Shown: positions 13,779 through 25,453 of the stretch, in pieces
Numbering within the stretch: the stretch's first letter is position 1
Layout: each line of letters starts with the position of its first letter
Assembly: GCF_027596085.1 (NCBI RefSeq)
Contig: NC_072472.1
Span: forward strand, 22,665,052 to 22,729,051
Reading direction: 5' to 3'
Length of the DNA: 64,000 bases
From: Anoplopoma fimbria
Lineage: Eukaryota; Chordata; Actinopteri; Perciformes; Anoplopomatidae
Translations under genes and position numbers: made by a program
Notes under the pieces: model-generated
Seen by the model: the letters and a program-made list of their open reading frames with translations, nothing else
The model's database searches: none
Told to the model about the DNA's origin: nothing

Positions 13779-16547
13779 TTGCCCTCGCTCATTGGTGAGC
13801 ATTCCTGAACTTGATTGTCCACTGATCCTCCCTCAACCATCTGCCCCTTAATTCCAGCCGTGCAACGGGAGGTAAGAGGCTCAAAAACACTTCTTTTCCC
13901 TCCTTAACACACATGGCACATTCTAAGACTCTTACGTTGAAGCCTGCAACAGGTTCAAAAGTTGAAACACCACTTTTCCAAACGAGTTTAAACACATCCA
14001 CCAGCAGGTTCTTTGGACAGGGTTTGCAAAAGTGATCCGGCTTTCTAAAATAGAGATTTATTAAGTATTTTACTTTATAGCAGCTGGATTTTGCAAACTC
14101 TTGTTATTATTCCTGGAGTTCATCATATGCTAGAACAATAAAACTGGTGTTGAAATTGTCATACTCACTAGATGAAAGCCCAGTTTGATAAATCGTGCCA
14201 GACAAATAGTAAAATTACTATGATATGTGTAAAATGTAATCACATAATTTTAGTATGTAAATGCTGCATATATGGAGCAATACTTTGAAAGAGACACCTC
14301 TTTAAATGTCAATGCAGAAATGATATGTTAAAATTCCCTGTACTTTACCCTCACATATAATGTGTCTGTCAGCAGTCTAAAAGGAATTACTCGATATCTA
14401 ATTGAAACATTGCTTTGACTGGCTGGTTGCCGATTACATGCGCCATCTACAACAACATTATTCATCTCTTCCTTCATCAGTGAGTCTGATGAATAAACCC
14501 TGGGTAGTGAACATATTTACATTCATGTTTTCTCTCACCAAATCTCGTTGTGTGTATTCTTGAGGCCTAATAAAGGAGTTAAATACATTTCTGCTGCATG
14601 GTACGCCACGGCTCTACTCAAATTGACACTTTTTGTGGGATAGTACCTGGTACTTTTCTTTGGTACCACTGATTGCAGAATCGTCACGAAAGCTACACAG
14701 GACATTCTAAACAAACATGCCATTTTAAAATAGCCCAGCTATCGTCAAAAGTGGTCGTTTTTTTATTTTTATTATTAACTCGAAACACGATTTTAGAAAA
14801 GGTCAGCCAACAAAAACTACAGCGTTCAAATGACGAAGTGCAGCTGTTTTTCTGTTTGGTTGTTCGATGAAAGGATCCAGTGGGCGTCGCACTGAAGATG
14901 ATGTCACGGCTGCATCACTCTGCATCGCTACGGTGATCATCTGAGAGTCCCCCCTAAACGGAAACAAATTAAAGAAAAGGACCCGGCACCAAAAGTGAGT
15001 TGAGTCGAGCCGTGCCGTGCATTGGAAATAAGGCAAAGCCTACATCCGTGTTTATGTGACAGCAGTCTTTTTCTTCAAAATCTATGTTGGCACGTTGCCT
15101 CCACTAACTGTTGGTAGGGAGAATAGTGAGAAACCACCAGCAGGACTCTGTATCACATCACCAGTGTGCTTATACACATGCTCTTAAAAAAACTGCTCCA
15201 TATTGCTCCTAGTGGTTTAGTGTCCACAAATTATAAAAATGTACATTCAAAAAACTAATTTTCCCTCTTGAAAAGGTGTGCAAAGAAAGGATTAAAGTCA
15301 ACGTGCAGATCTGATCTTTGCTGCTTGGCTTGAGATACGGCTCTTTAAGTTTGACTTTGCTTGTTTTCACCTATTTTTGTCAAAACCAGCTGCTCTGTCT
15401 GAATTTCCTGCCGCCACAAAGAATGTCACAGGCAATGAATTTCAATTATAGGACATCTCTGTTGGGGGAAAGGACGCAGACAGAGGGGACTGCTGGGTAA
15501 AACCTAGAGGGCAAAGGGCCAAGGAGACGCCATTAAAACACTTCTCTGCACCAAATATCTGTAACACAGAACTGCCGTTATTTGGGTGGAATTGCTGGCA
15601 TTGATGGGGAGGGATGAGCATTTCTCATCAGCAGTTATTACTTCTAGGATCGTTGGAAGGTTCTGCCCTGTGGCAGAGAACACGGAAATCTAAATTTCAT
15701 CCATTGTTGGGACAAAGATGATAAGCATCACTACCAGGAAAAGTGGGTCATGGAGAAGAAAAAGGATTAACGGACGATTCTGAGTGGACATTAATGTCGA
15801 CACAATGATAGAACCGGCTGACCTGATATCCGTGTTTACAAGTCCTTGACTGAGTGAAACCAGACAGAGTCACCTTGACCGGTGGCTTTGGCTGTTTGCG
15901 TGGACTGACATCAAAATGGAAATTGCATCTGGGATTAAATACCTTTTTTAAAGTCAACCCTGTTGTCTCTATGTCCAGACCATTCACAAATGTTTGCCGT
16001 GTTACTATATCAACGCTACCATCTACATAATTTGAAGCTTCTGTTTGCTTTACTCCTCGTGTGATGCAGGAGGGATCGGATGCTTCTAAAACCCGGAAAG
16101 ATCTCCTGTGAATTCCAAATGATGAAAGCTTGAAAGTAGGGGGCCAGAATTTAGGTCAAGGCTCCCACCCTTTGGTGTAGCATTAGCGTTTTAAGCCACC
16201 GTGATATATCTAAGGGTTGAAGCACAAGCTGACAAACACAAATGAGCAATGCAGTTTTCCCTAAGCTTAAAGGCTGAATGGTTTGACTTTCTGGGTGCTG
16301 ATTTCTGGATTTCTTGCTATTTAAACATTTCATTCTCACTCACTGCTCTTCCCTAATGGATTATCTCTTCCTGCATGAAGTATTTGCACAATGAATACAC
16401 CGTAGTTCACACATTTTGCTTTATTGATCTAAAACTGTACTTGTCGTTTTTATAAAAATCCCAACTTTGGTTCTACAAATGCATAGATTTTTCATATTAT
16501 CAGCACTCTGTAGTGTCTTAAGAAAACATTGAGTATTATACTGTTAT

Positions 16548-16884
16548 GTTTTGTGATATTGCATCGATTTTCAAAAACGTTAACGATTTTAATTAATAGT
16601 TTACATGCAGAGATTAACTCAGTCAGTACTTTATTTAATTTGCAAAGAGATTCATGTGCCCCTTCAAAGTAGTGTCGGGATGTTCAATTTTACATGGACT
16701 ATGATAGGTGCAGATCACTCTTTTTTATAAGTAAAGTTTTGTTTTTCTAAGATCTTATCCATATGGTGGTGCGTTTCCAAAACTATTTTTTTTTAAAGTC
16801 GCTATATATTGCCGTTTGTTGAATCTTAACCCATGTATCCTAATGCGTATCGTATCGCCAGATACATGCCAGTACACAGCCCTA
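16548..16884 (-). repeat. MITE-like fragment ending AGCCCTA
   Basis: The right end, on the minus strand, reads TAGGGCTGTGTACTGGCATG and is followed by CGATACGATACGCAT. Such sequence resembles known fish MITE termini. A matching left terminus is not evident, so it is likely truncated or decayed. The interior contains GATATTGCATCGATTTT. It has no coding potential. Confidence 0.4.
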
Positions 16885-17049
16885 GTACTCTCTTTAAGTA
16901 CTTTTTTATGATGAAATATGATATGTTTTAATTAAGGCTGTCCCAAATGCTTCAAGCAACGACCATTGCGATGGTAATCCACATCCATATCAATATTCAA
17001 ATGTATCCATAAATCCCAGTTTTTGTGCATTACCAGGCGAAACATTCAG

Positions 17050-17340
17050 GTCTGAAAAGTGAATCCAATCCAGAAGTGTCTTAAAGCTGTATTCTCTCTA
17101 GTGTCCATCAGGGGGCGACTCCTCTGGTTGTATAGAAGTCTATGAGAAAATAACTCTACTTCTCACTTGATTTATTCCCTCAGTAAACATTGTAAACATG
17201 AGTTTATGGTCTCAATCTCTAGTTTCAAGTCTTCTTCAATACAGCATGATGTTCATTCAGTAAATGATGCTCCATTTAGAGTCAAATAGAACATAAAGCA
17301 GGGGATGCTTTAGGGCGGGGCTACCTTGTGATGACAGGAT
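17050..17340 (-). repeat. dispersed ~460 bp repeat, copy 1 (partial)
   Basis: It shares long stretches with 18828-19288, including CTCTGGTTGTATAGAAGTCT and TTTCAAGTCTTCTTCAATA, and the GGGATGCTTTAGGGCGG block. The end bearing the TATATACAGTCTG terminus is absent here. It is in reverse orientation relative to the copy at 27953. Confidence 0.8.
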
Positions 17341-18827
17341 ACACCGAGTGGTATAAGAGACTGTAGTTAAACTACTAATGTCAAGTTTTTTTGTTTATGA
17401 AATGGCAGCGGTGGCAAAAAAAACATGACTAATATTTATTTGTACTCCTTTTTCTTTTTCTTTCTTTCGCGCTGATGCTGTCTGAATCCATGAGAGTAAA
17501 ACCTGGTGAAACAAACCAGTGAATGTTTTGTTCCTCTGTTGATACGCAGGCAAAGGTCAGCATTTCAGACAAAGCAGAAACACATCATAGTTTCAGCTAA
17601 GACTTCACCAATTGTTTGCTATTTGACTTTTGCAATTTATACCATGAATGGCTTCCTCCGCCAGCCACTGCATACCCTTCAACCACATTGCTCCAGATTC
17701 TGGTAGCAGATGGTTAATGAGTTTAAAGGCCAAGTGGCAGAAAGAAAGAGAAACTCTTCTTCCACAGTACACATTCTCTATACACAAACTTGTACCAATA
17801 TTTGAAAACTACCCCCAGTTCATTGTACGTCCACTTTGGCTTTGTGGGCCGGCAGGTAACATCATTAATGCCTCCATTAATTTCACGGAGCTGTCATTTT
17901 ATTTTAGCAACCTCAACTTTGGAATTAGATACAGGAAGACTTAGTGCAGGTGCAATAATAATAGGCGGTATGACAATGCACTGACCTTCCTATGCTCATC
18001 AATAATTCATGTTGTATTGTGTAAAAATCTCATTTATTTTTCATTTTTGTTGGCTCTTAGCAGAGTGGGCAAGTTGTCACTTCTAGACAGAGCCAGGACA
18101 GAGCCTGGGGACCGGCTGAGACAGGGTCCGGGGGAAGCTCCAGTATATTTGGTGTTTTAAGTGCTAACATAGAGTCTCAGCTGAAGTATCACGCCAGACT
18201 GTGTAGTGAGTGTGTGTGTGTGGTAATCCTTCATACTTGCATCGTTTATTAATTGCTTCTCACTCAATTTTCACGCGTGGTCTCCTTTGCCACCTTGAAT
18301 AAATATAGTATTGCAGTTTTCTCCGAGGCTTCAATGTGAATATAAGCCTGTCTGCAGTGCAGTCACATGCTATTATGCTGTCATATATCCTCTGTTATAC
18401 TGCCATATAACAGAGGAAGAGCACTTTATCTTTGACACATGGGGAGCTGGGATCAAATACTACTCATAAATCATTTTAGAATAGCAGTTTACTGGAGCGT
18501 TATGAAGGAGGAAATACCATAAACACATTTATCATATATAGGGGTTATCTCTTCTTTTTGCAACATTTGAACATTTATTTTGAAACGTCTTAAAGATGAA
18601 AATCACTCAAGTGACTGGGTGAAAGGGGAGTGAATATTTTGGCAATCTACATGTTTTTTTTTTATATAGTTTAAAAATAAAGCTTATGGCATTGGTTAAA
18701 ACCTTATCCAACGATCTACTGGGCTAATTCACAGATGATCATCATAGCTGCAGAAAAAATAATCCCACCAAAACCTCCAAAAACTGCCTTTCTCAAATAG
18801 CCACTTGCCGCCTGGTCAATCCCAGGT

Positions 18828-19288
18828 GGCAACCTCCGGTTCTGCAGAATGAAGCCGATGCGGAAGTGTCTCAAGACTTCTACTCTCTACTGACCAGCAG
18901 GTGGCGACTCCTCTGGTTGTATAGAAGTCTATGAGAAAACGACTCTACTTCCCTCTTGATTTATACCCTCAGTAAACATTGTAAATATTAGTTTATGGTC
19001 TCAATCTCTAGTTTCAAGTCTTCTTCAATAGAGCATGATGTTCATTTAGTAAATGATGCTCCATTTAGAGTCAAATAGACCATAAAGCAGGGGATGCTTT
19101 AGGGCGGGCTTACTTGACAGGTCGCTGTCTCTACTGGAGAAAATACGGCATCTGTACGTCACTCCTCCACGTTCCAATTAAAGTCACTTCTGTTCATTCG
19201 TTTGCTAAAACAAACACATGGCGCTGAACTTGAGTCTTCAAAACAGAAGTCACCATGACTAAGTGGAGTTCTTATATACAGTCTGCGG
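18828..19288 (-). repeat. dispersed ~460 bp repeat, copy 2
   Basis: This is the most complete minus-orientation copy. It runs from GGCAACCTCCGGTTCTGCAG to the CTTATATACAGTCTGCGG terminus. Its middle matches 17050-17340 almost base for base. An internal stretch of about 60 bp near 19180-19240 looks unrelated to the other copies. Confidence 0.8.
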
Positions 19289-19754
19289 CCATCCCCATAG
19301 ACCCCAAAGTTAAAATGCCAAACTTTAAAGCAATAATAAACATGTTGGCAGACCCACGAACTAGCCACGCTTCGTTAGGTCGAGCTGGTCCAGCTGTGCT
19401 CTGCCTCTGTTTGACCAAACTAAAACGGCAAACCTAGTCAGGAGTTCTGCGCTTCGCTCATGGCCCTCTAAAAAACAAGCTAATTCAAGCTAATGCCAGT
19501 GAGCCGTGTTGTTACAATATGTTTCACAGTGGTATAAAGTGAAATCACACACACTGGCACAACTTTACTGCAAACAGAGGCCTGTGTTTCCATCCACCAC
19601 TTTTTATGTGCATTTTCAAATTTGCACGTGTAAACATCTGTTTGCGGAAAAAGCGTTTCCGCTTGGCTGTTGTGGAGTTTTTGTGTATTGATAAAAGATT
19701 GAAATGCGACACTGCGAAATAGAAACAGAGGCGAATGACTAATATATATATATA

Positions 19755-20606
19755 CAGCTCTGGAAAAAATTAAGAGAAATGATCAGTTTCTCTGGTTTTA
19801 CTATTTATTGGTATGTGTTTGAGTAAAATGAAAATGTTTGTTATATTCCATAAACTACTGACAACATTTCTCCCAAATTTCAAATAAAAATACTGTCATT
19901 TAGAGCATTTATTTGCAGAAAATGACAACTGGTCAAAATAACAAAAAAGATGCAGTGTTTTCAGATCTGGAATAATGCAAAGAAAACAAGTTCATATTCA
20001 TTTTTAAACAGCACAATACTAATGTTTTAACTTAGGAAGACTTCAGAAATCAATATTTGGTGGAATAACCTTGATTTACAATCACAGCTTTCATGCGTCT
20101 TGGCATGCTCTCCATCAGTCTTACACATTGCTGTTGGGTGACTTTATGTCACTCCTGGCGCAAAATTCAAGCAGCTCGGCTTTGTTTGATGGCTTGTGAC
20201 CATCCATCTTCCTCTTGATCACATTCCAGAGGTTTTCAATGGTATTCAGGTCTGGAGATTGGGCTGGCCATGACAGGGTCCTTATCTGGTGGTCCTTCAT
20301 CCACACCTTCACTGACCTGGCTGTGTGGCATGGAGCATTGTCCTGCTGGGAAAACCACTCCTCAGAGTTGGGGAACATTGTCAGAGCAGAAGGAAGCAAG
20401 TTTTCTTCCAGGACAACTTTTTACTTGGCTTGATTCACGCGTCCTTCACAAAGACAAATCTGCCCGATTCCAGCCTTGCTGAAGCTCCCCAGATCATCAC
20501 CGATCCTCCACCAAATTTCACAGAAGGTGCGAGACACTGTGGCTTGTAGGCCTCTCCAGGTCTCCGTCTAACCATTAGACAACCAGGTGTTGGGCAAAGC
20601 TGAATT
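19755..20606 (-). mobile_element. truncated Tc1-like element (family B)
   Basis: The left end is CAGCTCTGGAAAAAATTAAG preceded by TA within a (TA)n run; this terminus is typical of a widespread vertebrate Tc1 group. The element then carries the 3' part of a transposase on the minus strand. The other half, including the second terminus, is missing and is replaced by an end of the unrelated family A element. Confidence 0.85.
20053..20604 (-). pseudogene. Tc1-like transposase fragment (family B), C-terminal half
   Basis: On the minus strand, homology runs from the GEAYKPQCLAPSVKFGGG region (about 20604-20500) to the natural C-terminal NQGYSTKY near 20056. It contains the second catalytic aspartate (QQDNAPCHTA) and the glutamate (NTIENLW) with 34 residues between them. 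The DNA-binding domain and first aspartate are absent. A TGA after FVFVKDA and a frame change before MLPSALTMFP break the frame; a further indel near LLEFCARSDIK shifts the tail. It is a dead fragment. Confidence 0.85.
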
Positions 20607-20621
20607 TTTTTAAATCCAATT

Positions 20622-20857
20622 ACTTTTGTACGAAGTATTAAATAAATTTCAGTAAGCGTGTTAAATACTTTTTCCCTGTGTCATTCCATTTTATTACACA
20701 TAACTTAATTTCTGAACTTATTTGTTTGGTTTTCTTTGTATGTATGGATTACTTGGGCTGTTACCGACATTTGGTGAAAATTTCATGTCAATAGCACCTT
20801 TAGAAATATATTTACTGAGAAAAATGATGACGTGTTCAATACTTATTTTACCCGCTG
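20622..20857 (+). mobile_element. solo terminus of Tc1-like family A
   Basis: It matches the transposase-3'-side end of the element at 25451-27044, in opposite orientation: TACGAAGTATTAAATAAATT, then TTTTTCCCTGTGTCATTCC, ending TTATTTTACCCGCTG. It abuts the family B fragment directly. The flanking dinucleotide after the terminus is TG instead of TA. Confidence 0.85.
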
Positions 20858-22700
20858 TGTGTGTATATATATATCTCTATCTTGATATTCACATCACAGA
20901 AGTACATGGAGGTGCAAGTTTGTTAACATTTGCTTTACATTTGGATAATAAACCTGGCATATGGATCTGTAAAATTGCTAAAATGTACCACGGATCAAAC
21001 GTCTACATATTTCTCACTTGTGGCATCTCCCCTGATTCAACTATTACTGCGACACAATATATTTTTAATCTGACGGTGGCTTCAAAGTAGCGTGATTACA
21101 CAAGTGTTACAGTACTCCTGGCAACAATCACACATACCCAGCAAACATACCCTCCCCATCCCTCTTCCGCCGTGCTTACACTCTTGGTACTGCGTGCATG
21201 TGAGTGTGTGTGTGTGTGTGTGTAAGTGCACCTCGGTGGTTATACCTAGTGATGGTGCCCTCCCCCGGGTCTTTGATTGTAAATGAGCTAAACCCCTTAT
21301 GGGTGGGGATGGGCAAACGAGCTGCGCCTCTCCTCTCTCTCTGCGTTCCCTCGCTCCCTCGCCGTCTCATCAGTTGCAAACAGTGAAGTCATACCTTCCA
21401 AGGGGCCTGTTTTTTCTTTCCTGCTATCTGCCATGATGTCACCAGCAGCCAATCAAGTTTGAGGAAGCGTGTGTGTGAGGCGGAGGGGGGGGTTCACCAC
21501 TGGGAAAAGCACAGTTATTATCTGGTTCTGCCAGCGAGCTCCAGAGCACATATGCACATCAAAATCACGAAATCCACAGGCTTCTTCTGATCAGCGCTGC
21601 CTCTCAGTGATGTAATGCACTCCACATTACATAAGAGCGCTGTGTGCTGCGAGGAAATGATAGGCCTGTGATGGTAATGATGTATTCAGATACTGTCCAC
21701 ACGGCGCATTGAATTTTACGAGGTGATTAGCAGGCCTGCATTTTGGGGAACACGGCTCCACTGCTGTTTGAATTTCACTTTGAATCTGCACCTTTTTTAT
21801 TCCATTAGTTCAGACATTCACAATTAGGCCCAATCATTAGATAAACATCCTCTGTTTAGTGCAAAACCCAGACAGTTAGTTGCCTTTAATATTGACCTCA
21901 CTTCAAGGTGACTGTGGAGGCCTTTTACGCTTCCCTGCTGAACTCCTAATACGCTCAAACCATCAAGTGAAGACAGATAATTCCGGTTAACGGTTTACGG
22001 CCGGCCTTGAAAGGATATTCAGTTATTGTAGCGGTGGAGCAATTTGTTTGGCCTGTTCCACAGCGAGCACATTCTGCTAATTGCAGAACGGGAGGAGCAT
22101 CAAGTGCCCTGGATCGAAGCTCAGCAGAATGTCATCCTGTGAGCGTTTGTGCTTCTAGCAAGCTGTTCCTCCTGACCTTTTATTCTTTGCTGTGACACAC
22201 ACTGCATCGCCGCTGTAAGTGTTAGATAGCCCAAAGCATTACTATATCCGAATCTCAGTGATTCCTGTGTTTAACGCCCTCATACTATTTGACATTATTT
22301 TCCCGTGCTCTGCGAGGTAAAACGGCTGTGTTTGTCAAAGGAGTCTGCTGGCTTCGAAGGTAGCTTAGATAACAGCTTCAGTTTCTTGTCGGAAGGGCAA
22401 GGTAAAGCAGTGAAAACACTCTTCATATAGTGTACATTTAGATGTCAAAATATGCTTTGCATACACTGTGGATAAGTACCTCATACAACACAACTTTAAA
22501 AGAAAAAAACTATCCCTTTAAATATAAGTGCAGGTTTAAATGAAGCATTTCCATAGCACAGGTTTCTAAATATTTGTCATTGTTCTGTCATCTAAACTTG
22601 AGTGTCGGAGAAGTTTTATCTGGTCATACGAAATCCCCCGAGCTCTTTCTTGGTCACTCTCTGAACGTGTTTTTACTTGCTCACATCATCCTATGCTTTG

Positions 22701-23012
22701 CATAGGGCGACTGTGCCTCAGTGGTAGAGCAGGGTCATCCTTCAATCAGAGGATTGGCGGTTCGATCCCCGCTCCGCTCCATGTCAATGTGTCCTGGGGC
22801 AAGACACTTACCCCCAAATTGCTCCTGCAGGCTGTTTGAGCGGTGTATACATGGGTATGAATGATTAGATAGTCCTGATGGGCAGGTGGCACCTTGCATG
22901 GTAGCTTCTGCCATCATTATATGAATGGTTGTGAATGATGACATGTATTATTAAAGAGCTTTGAGTGGTCGGAAGACTAAAAAAGTGCTATACAAGTACA
23001 GTCCGTTTGCTA
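22701..23012 (+). mobile_element. tRNA-derived SINE
   Basis: The head has pol III A-box-like GCCTCAGTGGTAGAGCAGG (about 22715) and B-box GGTTCGATCCC (about 22760). The body follows with CTGGGGCAAGACACTTACCC, and the 3' end reads AAAGTGCTATACAAGTACAG TCCGTTT. This tail resembles those of teleost SINEs that share a 3' end with a LINE partner. Length is about 310 bp. The family was not confirmed. Confidence 0.82.
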
Positions 23013-24982
23013 CAGAATATAACGCAAAAACTAGTGATCACCCCTGCTTTAGTTATTTGCAGATGTAATAGATAAAAGTCCCGTCGCACAGAATGCTTTC
23101 CACTGTTTGCTCTCACTGATGAGAGGCGGCAGAGGAACATCTGTGTGCAGGAGGAACTCGCCTGCCCTGCCCGGCTTCCTCACAGGCTGCAGAGGGCAGG
23201 AGAGTACATCTGATTAGCCGTATCGACTGGTAAAACGCTGCCACGCCAGGTTTCCGCTCATAAAGCCAGGCCACATAGTAATTATCCTGGGATCGATGTG
23301 TGGTCCGTCGAGCGGCTAGCCCAACAGACACACAGTTTCACCGCCGTTACTCCGATCACCCAGCTAACGGAGGGAATTCTTTTTGTGGGAGGTCAAAGTA
23401 TTATTGAACATCAGGTGCATTACTGTCACATTACCTCCTGCATGTTTTCATCCTGTCAGTCAGAATCAGATGAAAAAAAGACTCCATCGAGATAAATCAC
23501 ATTCATGTGTCGGCTGCTGCCGTTAATCTTCTCCGCGTTCCCAACCCATTGGCCTCGGCTCTGTATTGGATTTGTCGCCGGCAGTCCTTGCTGCCCTCAG
23601 TGATGGAACGCATTGCTAAGCACATGTTTGTGTTATCACCCACACCTTCACTCACTTCTCTGGATGAAACCCTTTTGCCTCTCTAATGGCGTTTCTGTAA
23701 ACAGTAGAATCGGTTTACCAGCCCTGCCTTGTTTACGTCACATCAACTGATGTCACGACAGCCTCAAGATTAGAGAAGCGTGATCGTCACTGAAAGGGGA
23801 TGAATGGAGTGTCAACACTATTTGACAAAACTAGCTTATCGTCAACTACCCCTAAAGGAATAGTTTGTCATTTTCGGAAAAATGCTAATTGGCTTTCTGG
23901 TAGACAGTAAGTTGAGAAGACTTATTCCACACTCTCAAATGTGAAGCTACAAGTCAGTTTGCTTAGTTTAGCATAAGGGTTGGAAACAGCTAACCAGGTT
24001 GAACATACAGTCCCTTTACACAGCAGCCATTCTGACATGTCATAGCAGGGTGAACACTGGCGTAATTGATCAAATGAAATATGGTCCCATTCTATTTAGT
24101 GTGTAACAGTCATTCCAGGGAACCAGCATGCTCAATACCAGGGCCCTGGCCCCACCTAAATGGAACAGGGCCATAATTCATGCTATTAATACACCTGTAT
24201 TTACCCTGCATGTCAAATGGCTGCTGTGAAAAAGGGCCTATTGTCAACCAGCTGTCAACAAAAGATATGATATAATCACAATACTTAAGCCACGATACGA
24301 TCTCATGACCATTTTAAACATTTTGCGATAATCGGATTATTGCGATAACACATATATATACATTGAAATGTATTATTATGTTTTAATTACAAATTATGCA
24401 TTTTGTCTGATTTTTACTTGGTTCACCTCACTTCGATCACTCTTATAGCAGCAAAATGGGTTTGTCAGTGAAGCAGACTGTCTCAACCCTCCATCTTTTT
24501 TTTCGAATGAAAAACTGTGGTGCATCCATATTTGGAACCCCACCCTGAGTCTTTTTGCTAAGCTAAACCATAAGCTGTTGGCTGTAGCTTCACAATTGGC
24601 GCACCGACATGAGAATGATGTCAATTGTCTCATCTTACTTTCCAAGGAGAATATTTCCAACCTTTCCTTTTAACAAATCTCTTGTTTGCTCACTGTGGCT
24701 GTTGTAATTGAGTCGAAAATAGTAGAAAGCTGGTGTAGGTCATGTGGTCGGCAACCAGAAATAGGATTCATTATTCTCAAACGCTTAAAATGATCTGTTC
24801 TGCGGTTACAGGAGTATTGTACATGCACTAAATGTGTGGAGAATTTAATTTAAATGTAATGGTGTGAAGTGCTTAAAAAAGGAAGTTTTTTTAATATTGA
24901 CCACTGGAAATACATTTGTATTGTGTAGGCTTGAAATGGGCTTGTTGACCCGGCTTACCTGTGAATTCCTGTTAACACCCAG

Positions 24983-25174
24983 GTGCCCACGGAGTGCGAG
25001 AGGAGCCCCAGTTTGTGACGTCCCGCGCGGGAGAGAACGTCATCCTGGGATGCGACGTGTCCCACCCCCTGAACGGCCAGCCCTACGTGGTGGAGTGGTT
25101 CAAGTATGGAATGCCCATCCCCTTCTTCATCAACTTTCGCTTCTACCCTCCTCACGTGGACCCGGAGTACGCCG
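24983..25174 (+). CDS. igsf9b: igsf9b coding exon: N-terminal half of Ig domain 1
   Basis: This exon encodes 64 residues of the mature N-terminus of an Ig-superfamily adhesion protein. It reads GAHGVREEPQFV at its start and ends HVDPEYAG. The first Ig cysteine (residue 24, in ILGCDV) and the Ig tryptophan (residue 39, in VEWFKYG) are present. From memory of the family, VVEWFKYGMPIPFF and YPPHVDPEYAG fit the IGSF9B/Turtle-B Ig1 better than IGSF9A. IGSF9B is a single-pass neuronal membrane protein that acts in homophilic adhesion, notably at inhibitory synapses on interneurons. The acceptor AG is at 24981-24982 and the donor GT at 25175-25176 (GTAAGA). Both ends are phase 1. Reading through the donor stays open to 25278, then stops. 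It is far richer in G+C than the flanking intron. The first codon is completed by an upstream exon I could not find, so the gene is partial at its 5' end. Confidence 0.93.
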
Positions 25175-25417
25175 GTAAGATGGGGAACGCAGTCACATTC
25201 ACACTACAAACGGAGACTAGCAGGCCGAAGAGCAACCCGTCGCTGCTCTCTCTGGTCGAACATTTCATCCCTGTTTAAATCTCTCACCACAGCCAGCATC
25301 ACACAGAATGCAGAGCTCATTGCACTGTTGCAAAAGAAAAAAGTGAGCAAATACAACTTTTAGAGATCTCTGATCACGTTACTTTGCCACTGATACTAAA
25401 TGCCGATCATTGATGAT

Positions 25418-25420
<3 letters not shown>

Positions 25421-25450
<30 letters not shown>
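25421..25450 (+). repeat. (TA)n microsatellite, target of the Tc1 insertion
   Basis: Pure TA units run up to the transposon end and resume at 27045-27056. Confidence 0.9.

Positions 25451-25453
<3 letters not shown>

Noticed and set aside
22715..22790. tRNA gene suggested by A and B boxes
   Set aside because: It lacks a credible cloverleaf and is followed by a SINE body and tail.
24864..24982. Frame starting MKCLKKEVF just before the exon at 24983 as exon 1
   Set aside because: It reads the exon in the wrong frame and lacks a proper signal peptide; a splice acceptor precedes the exon.
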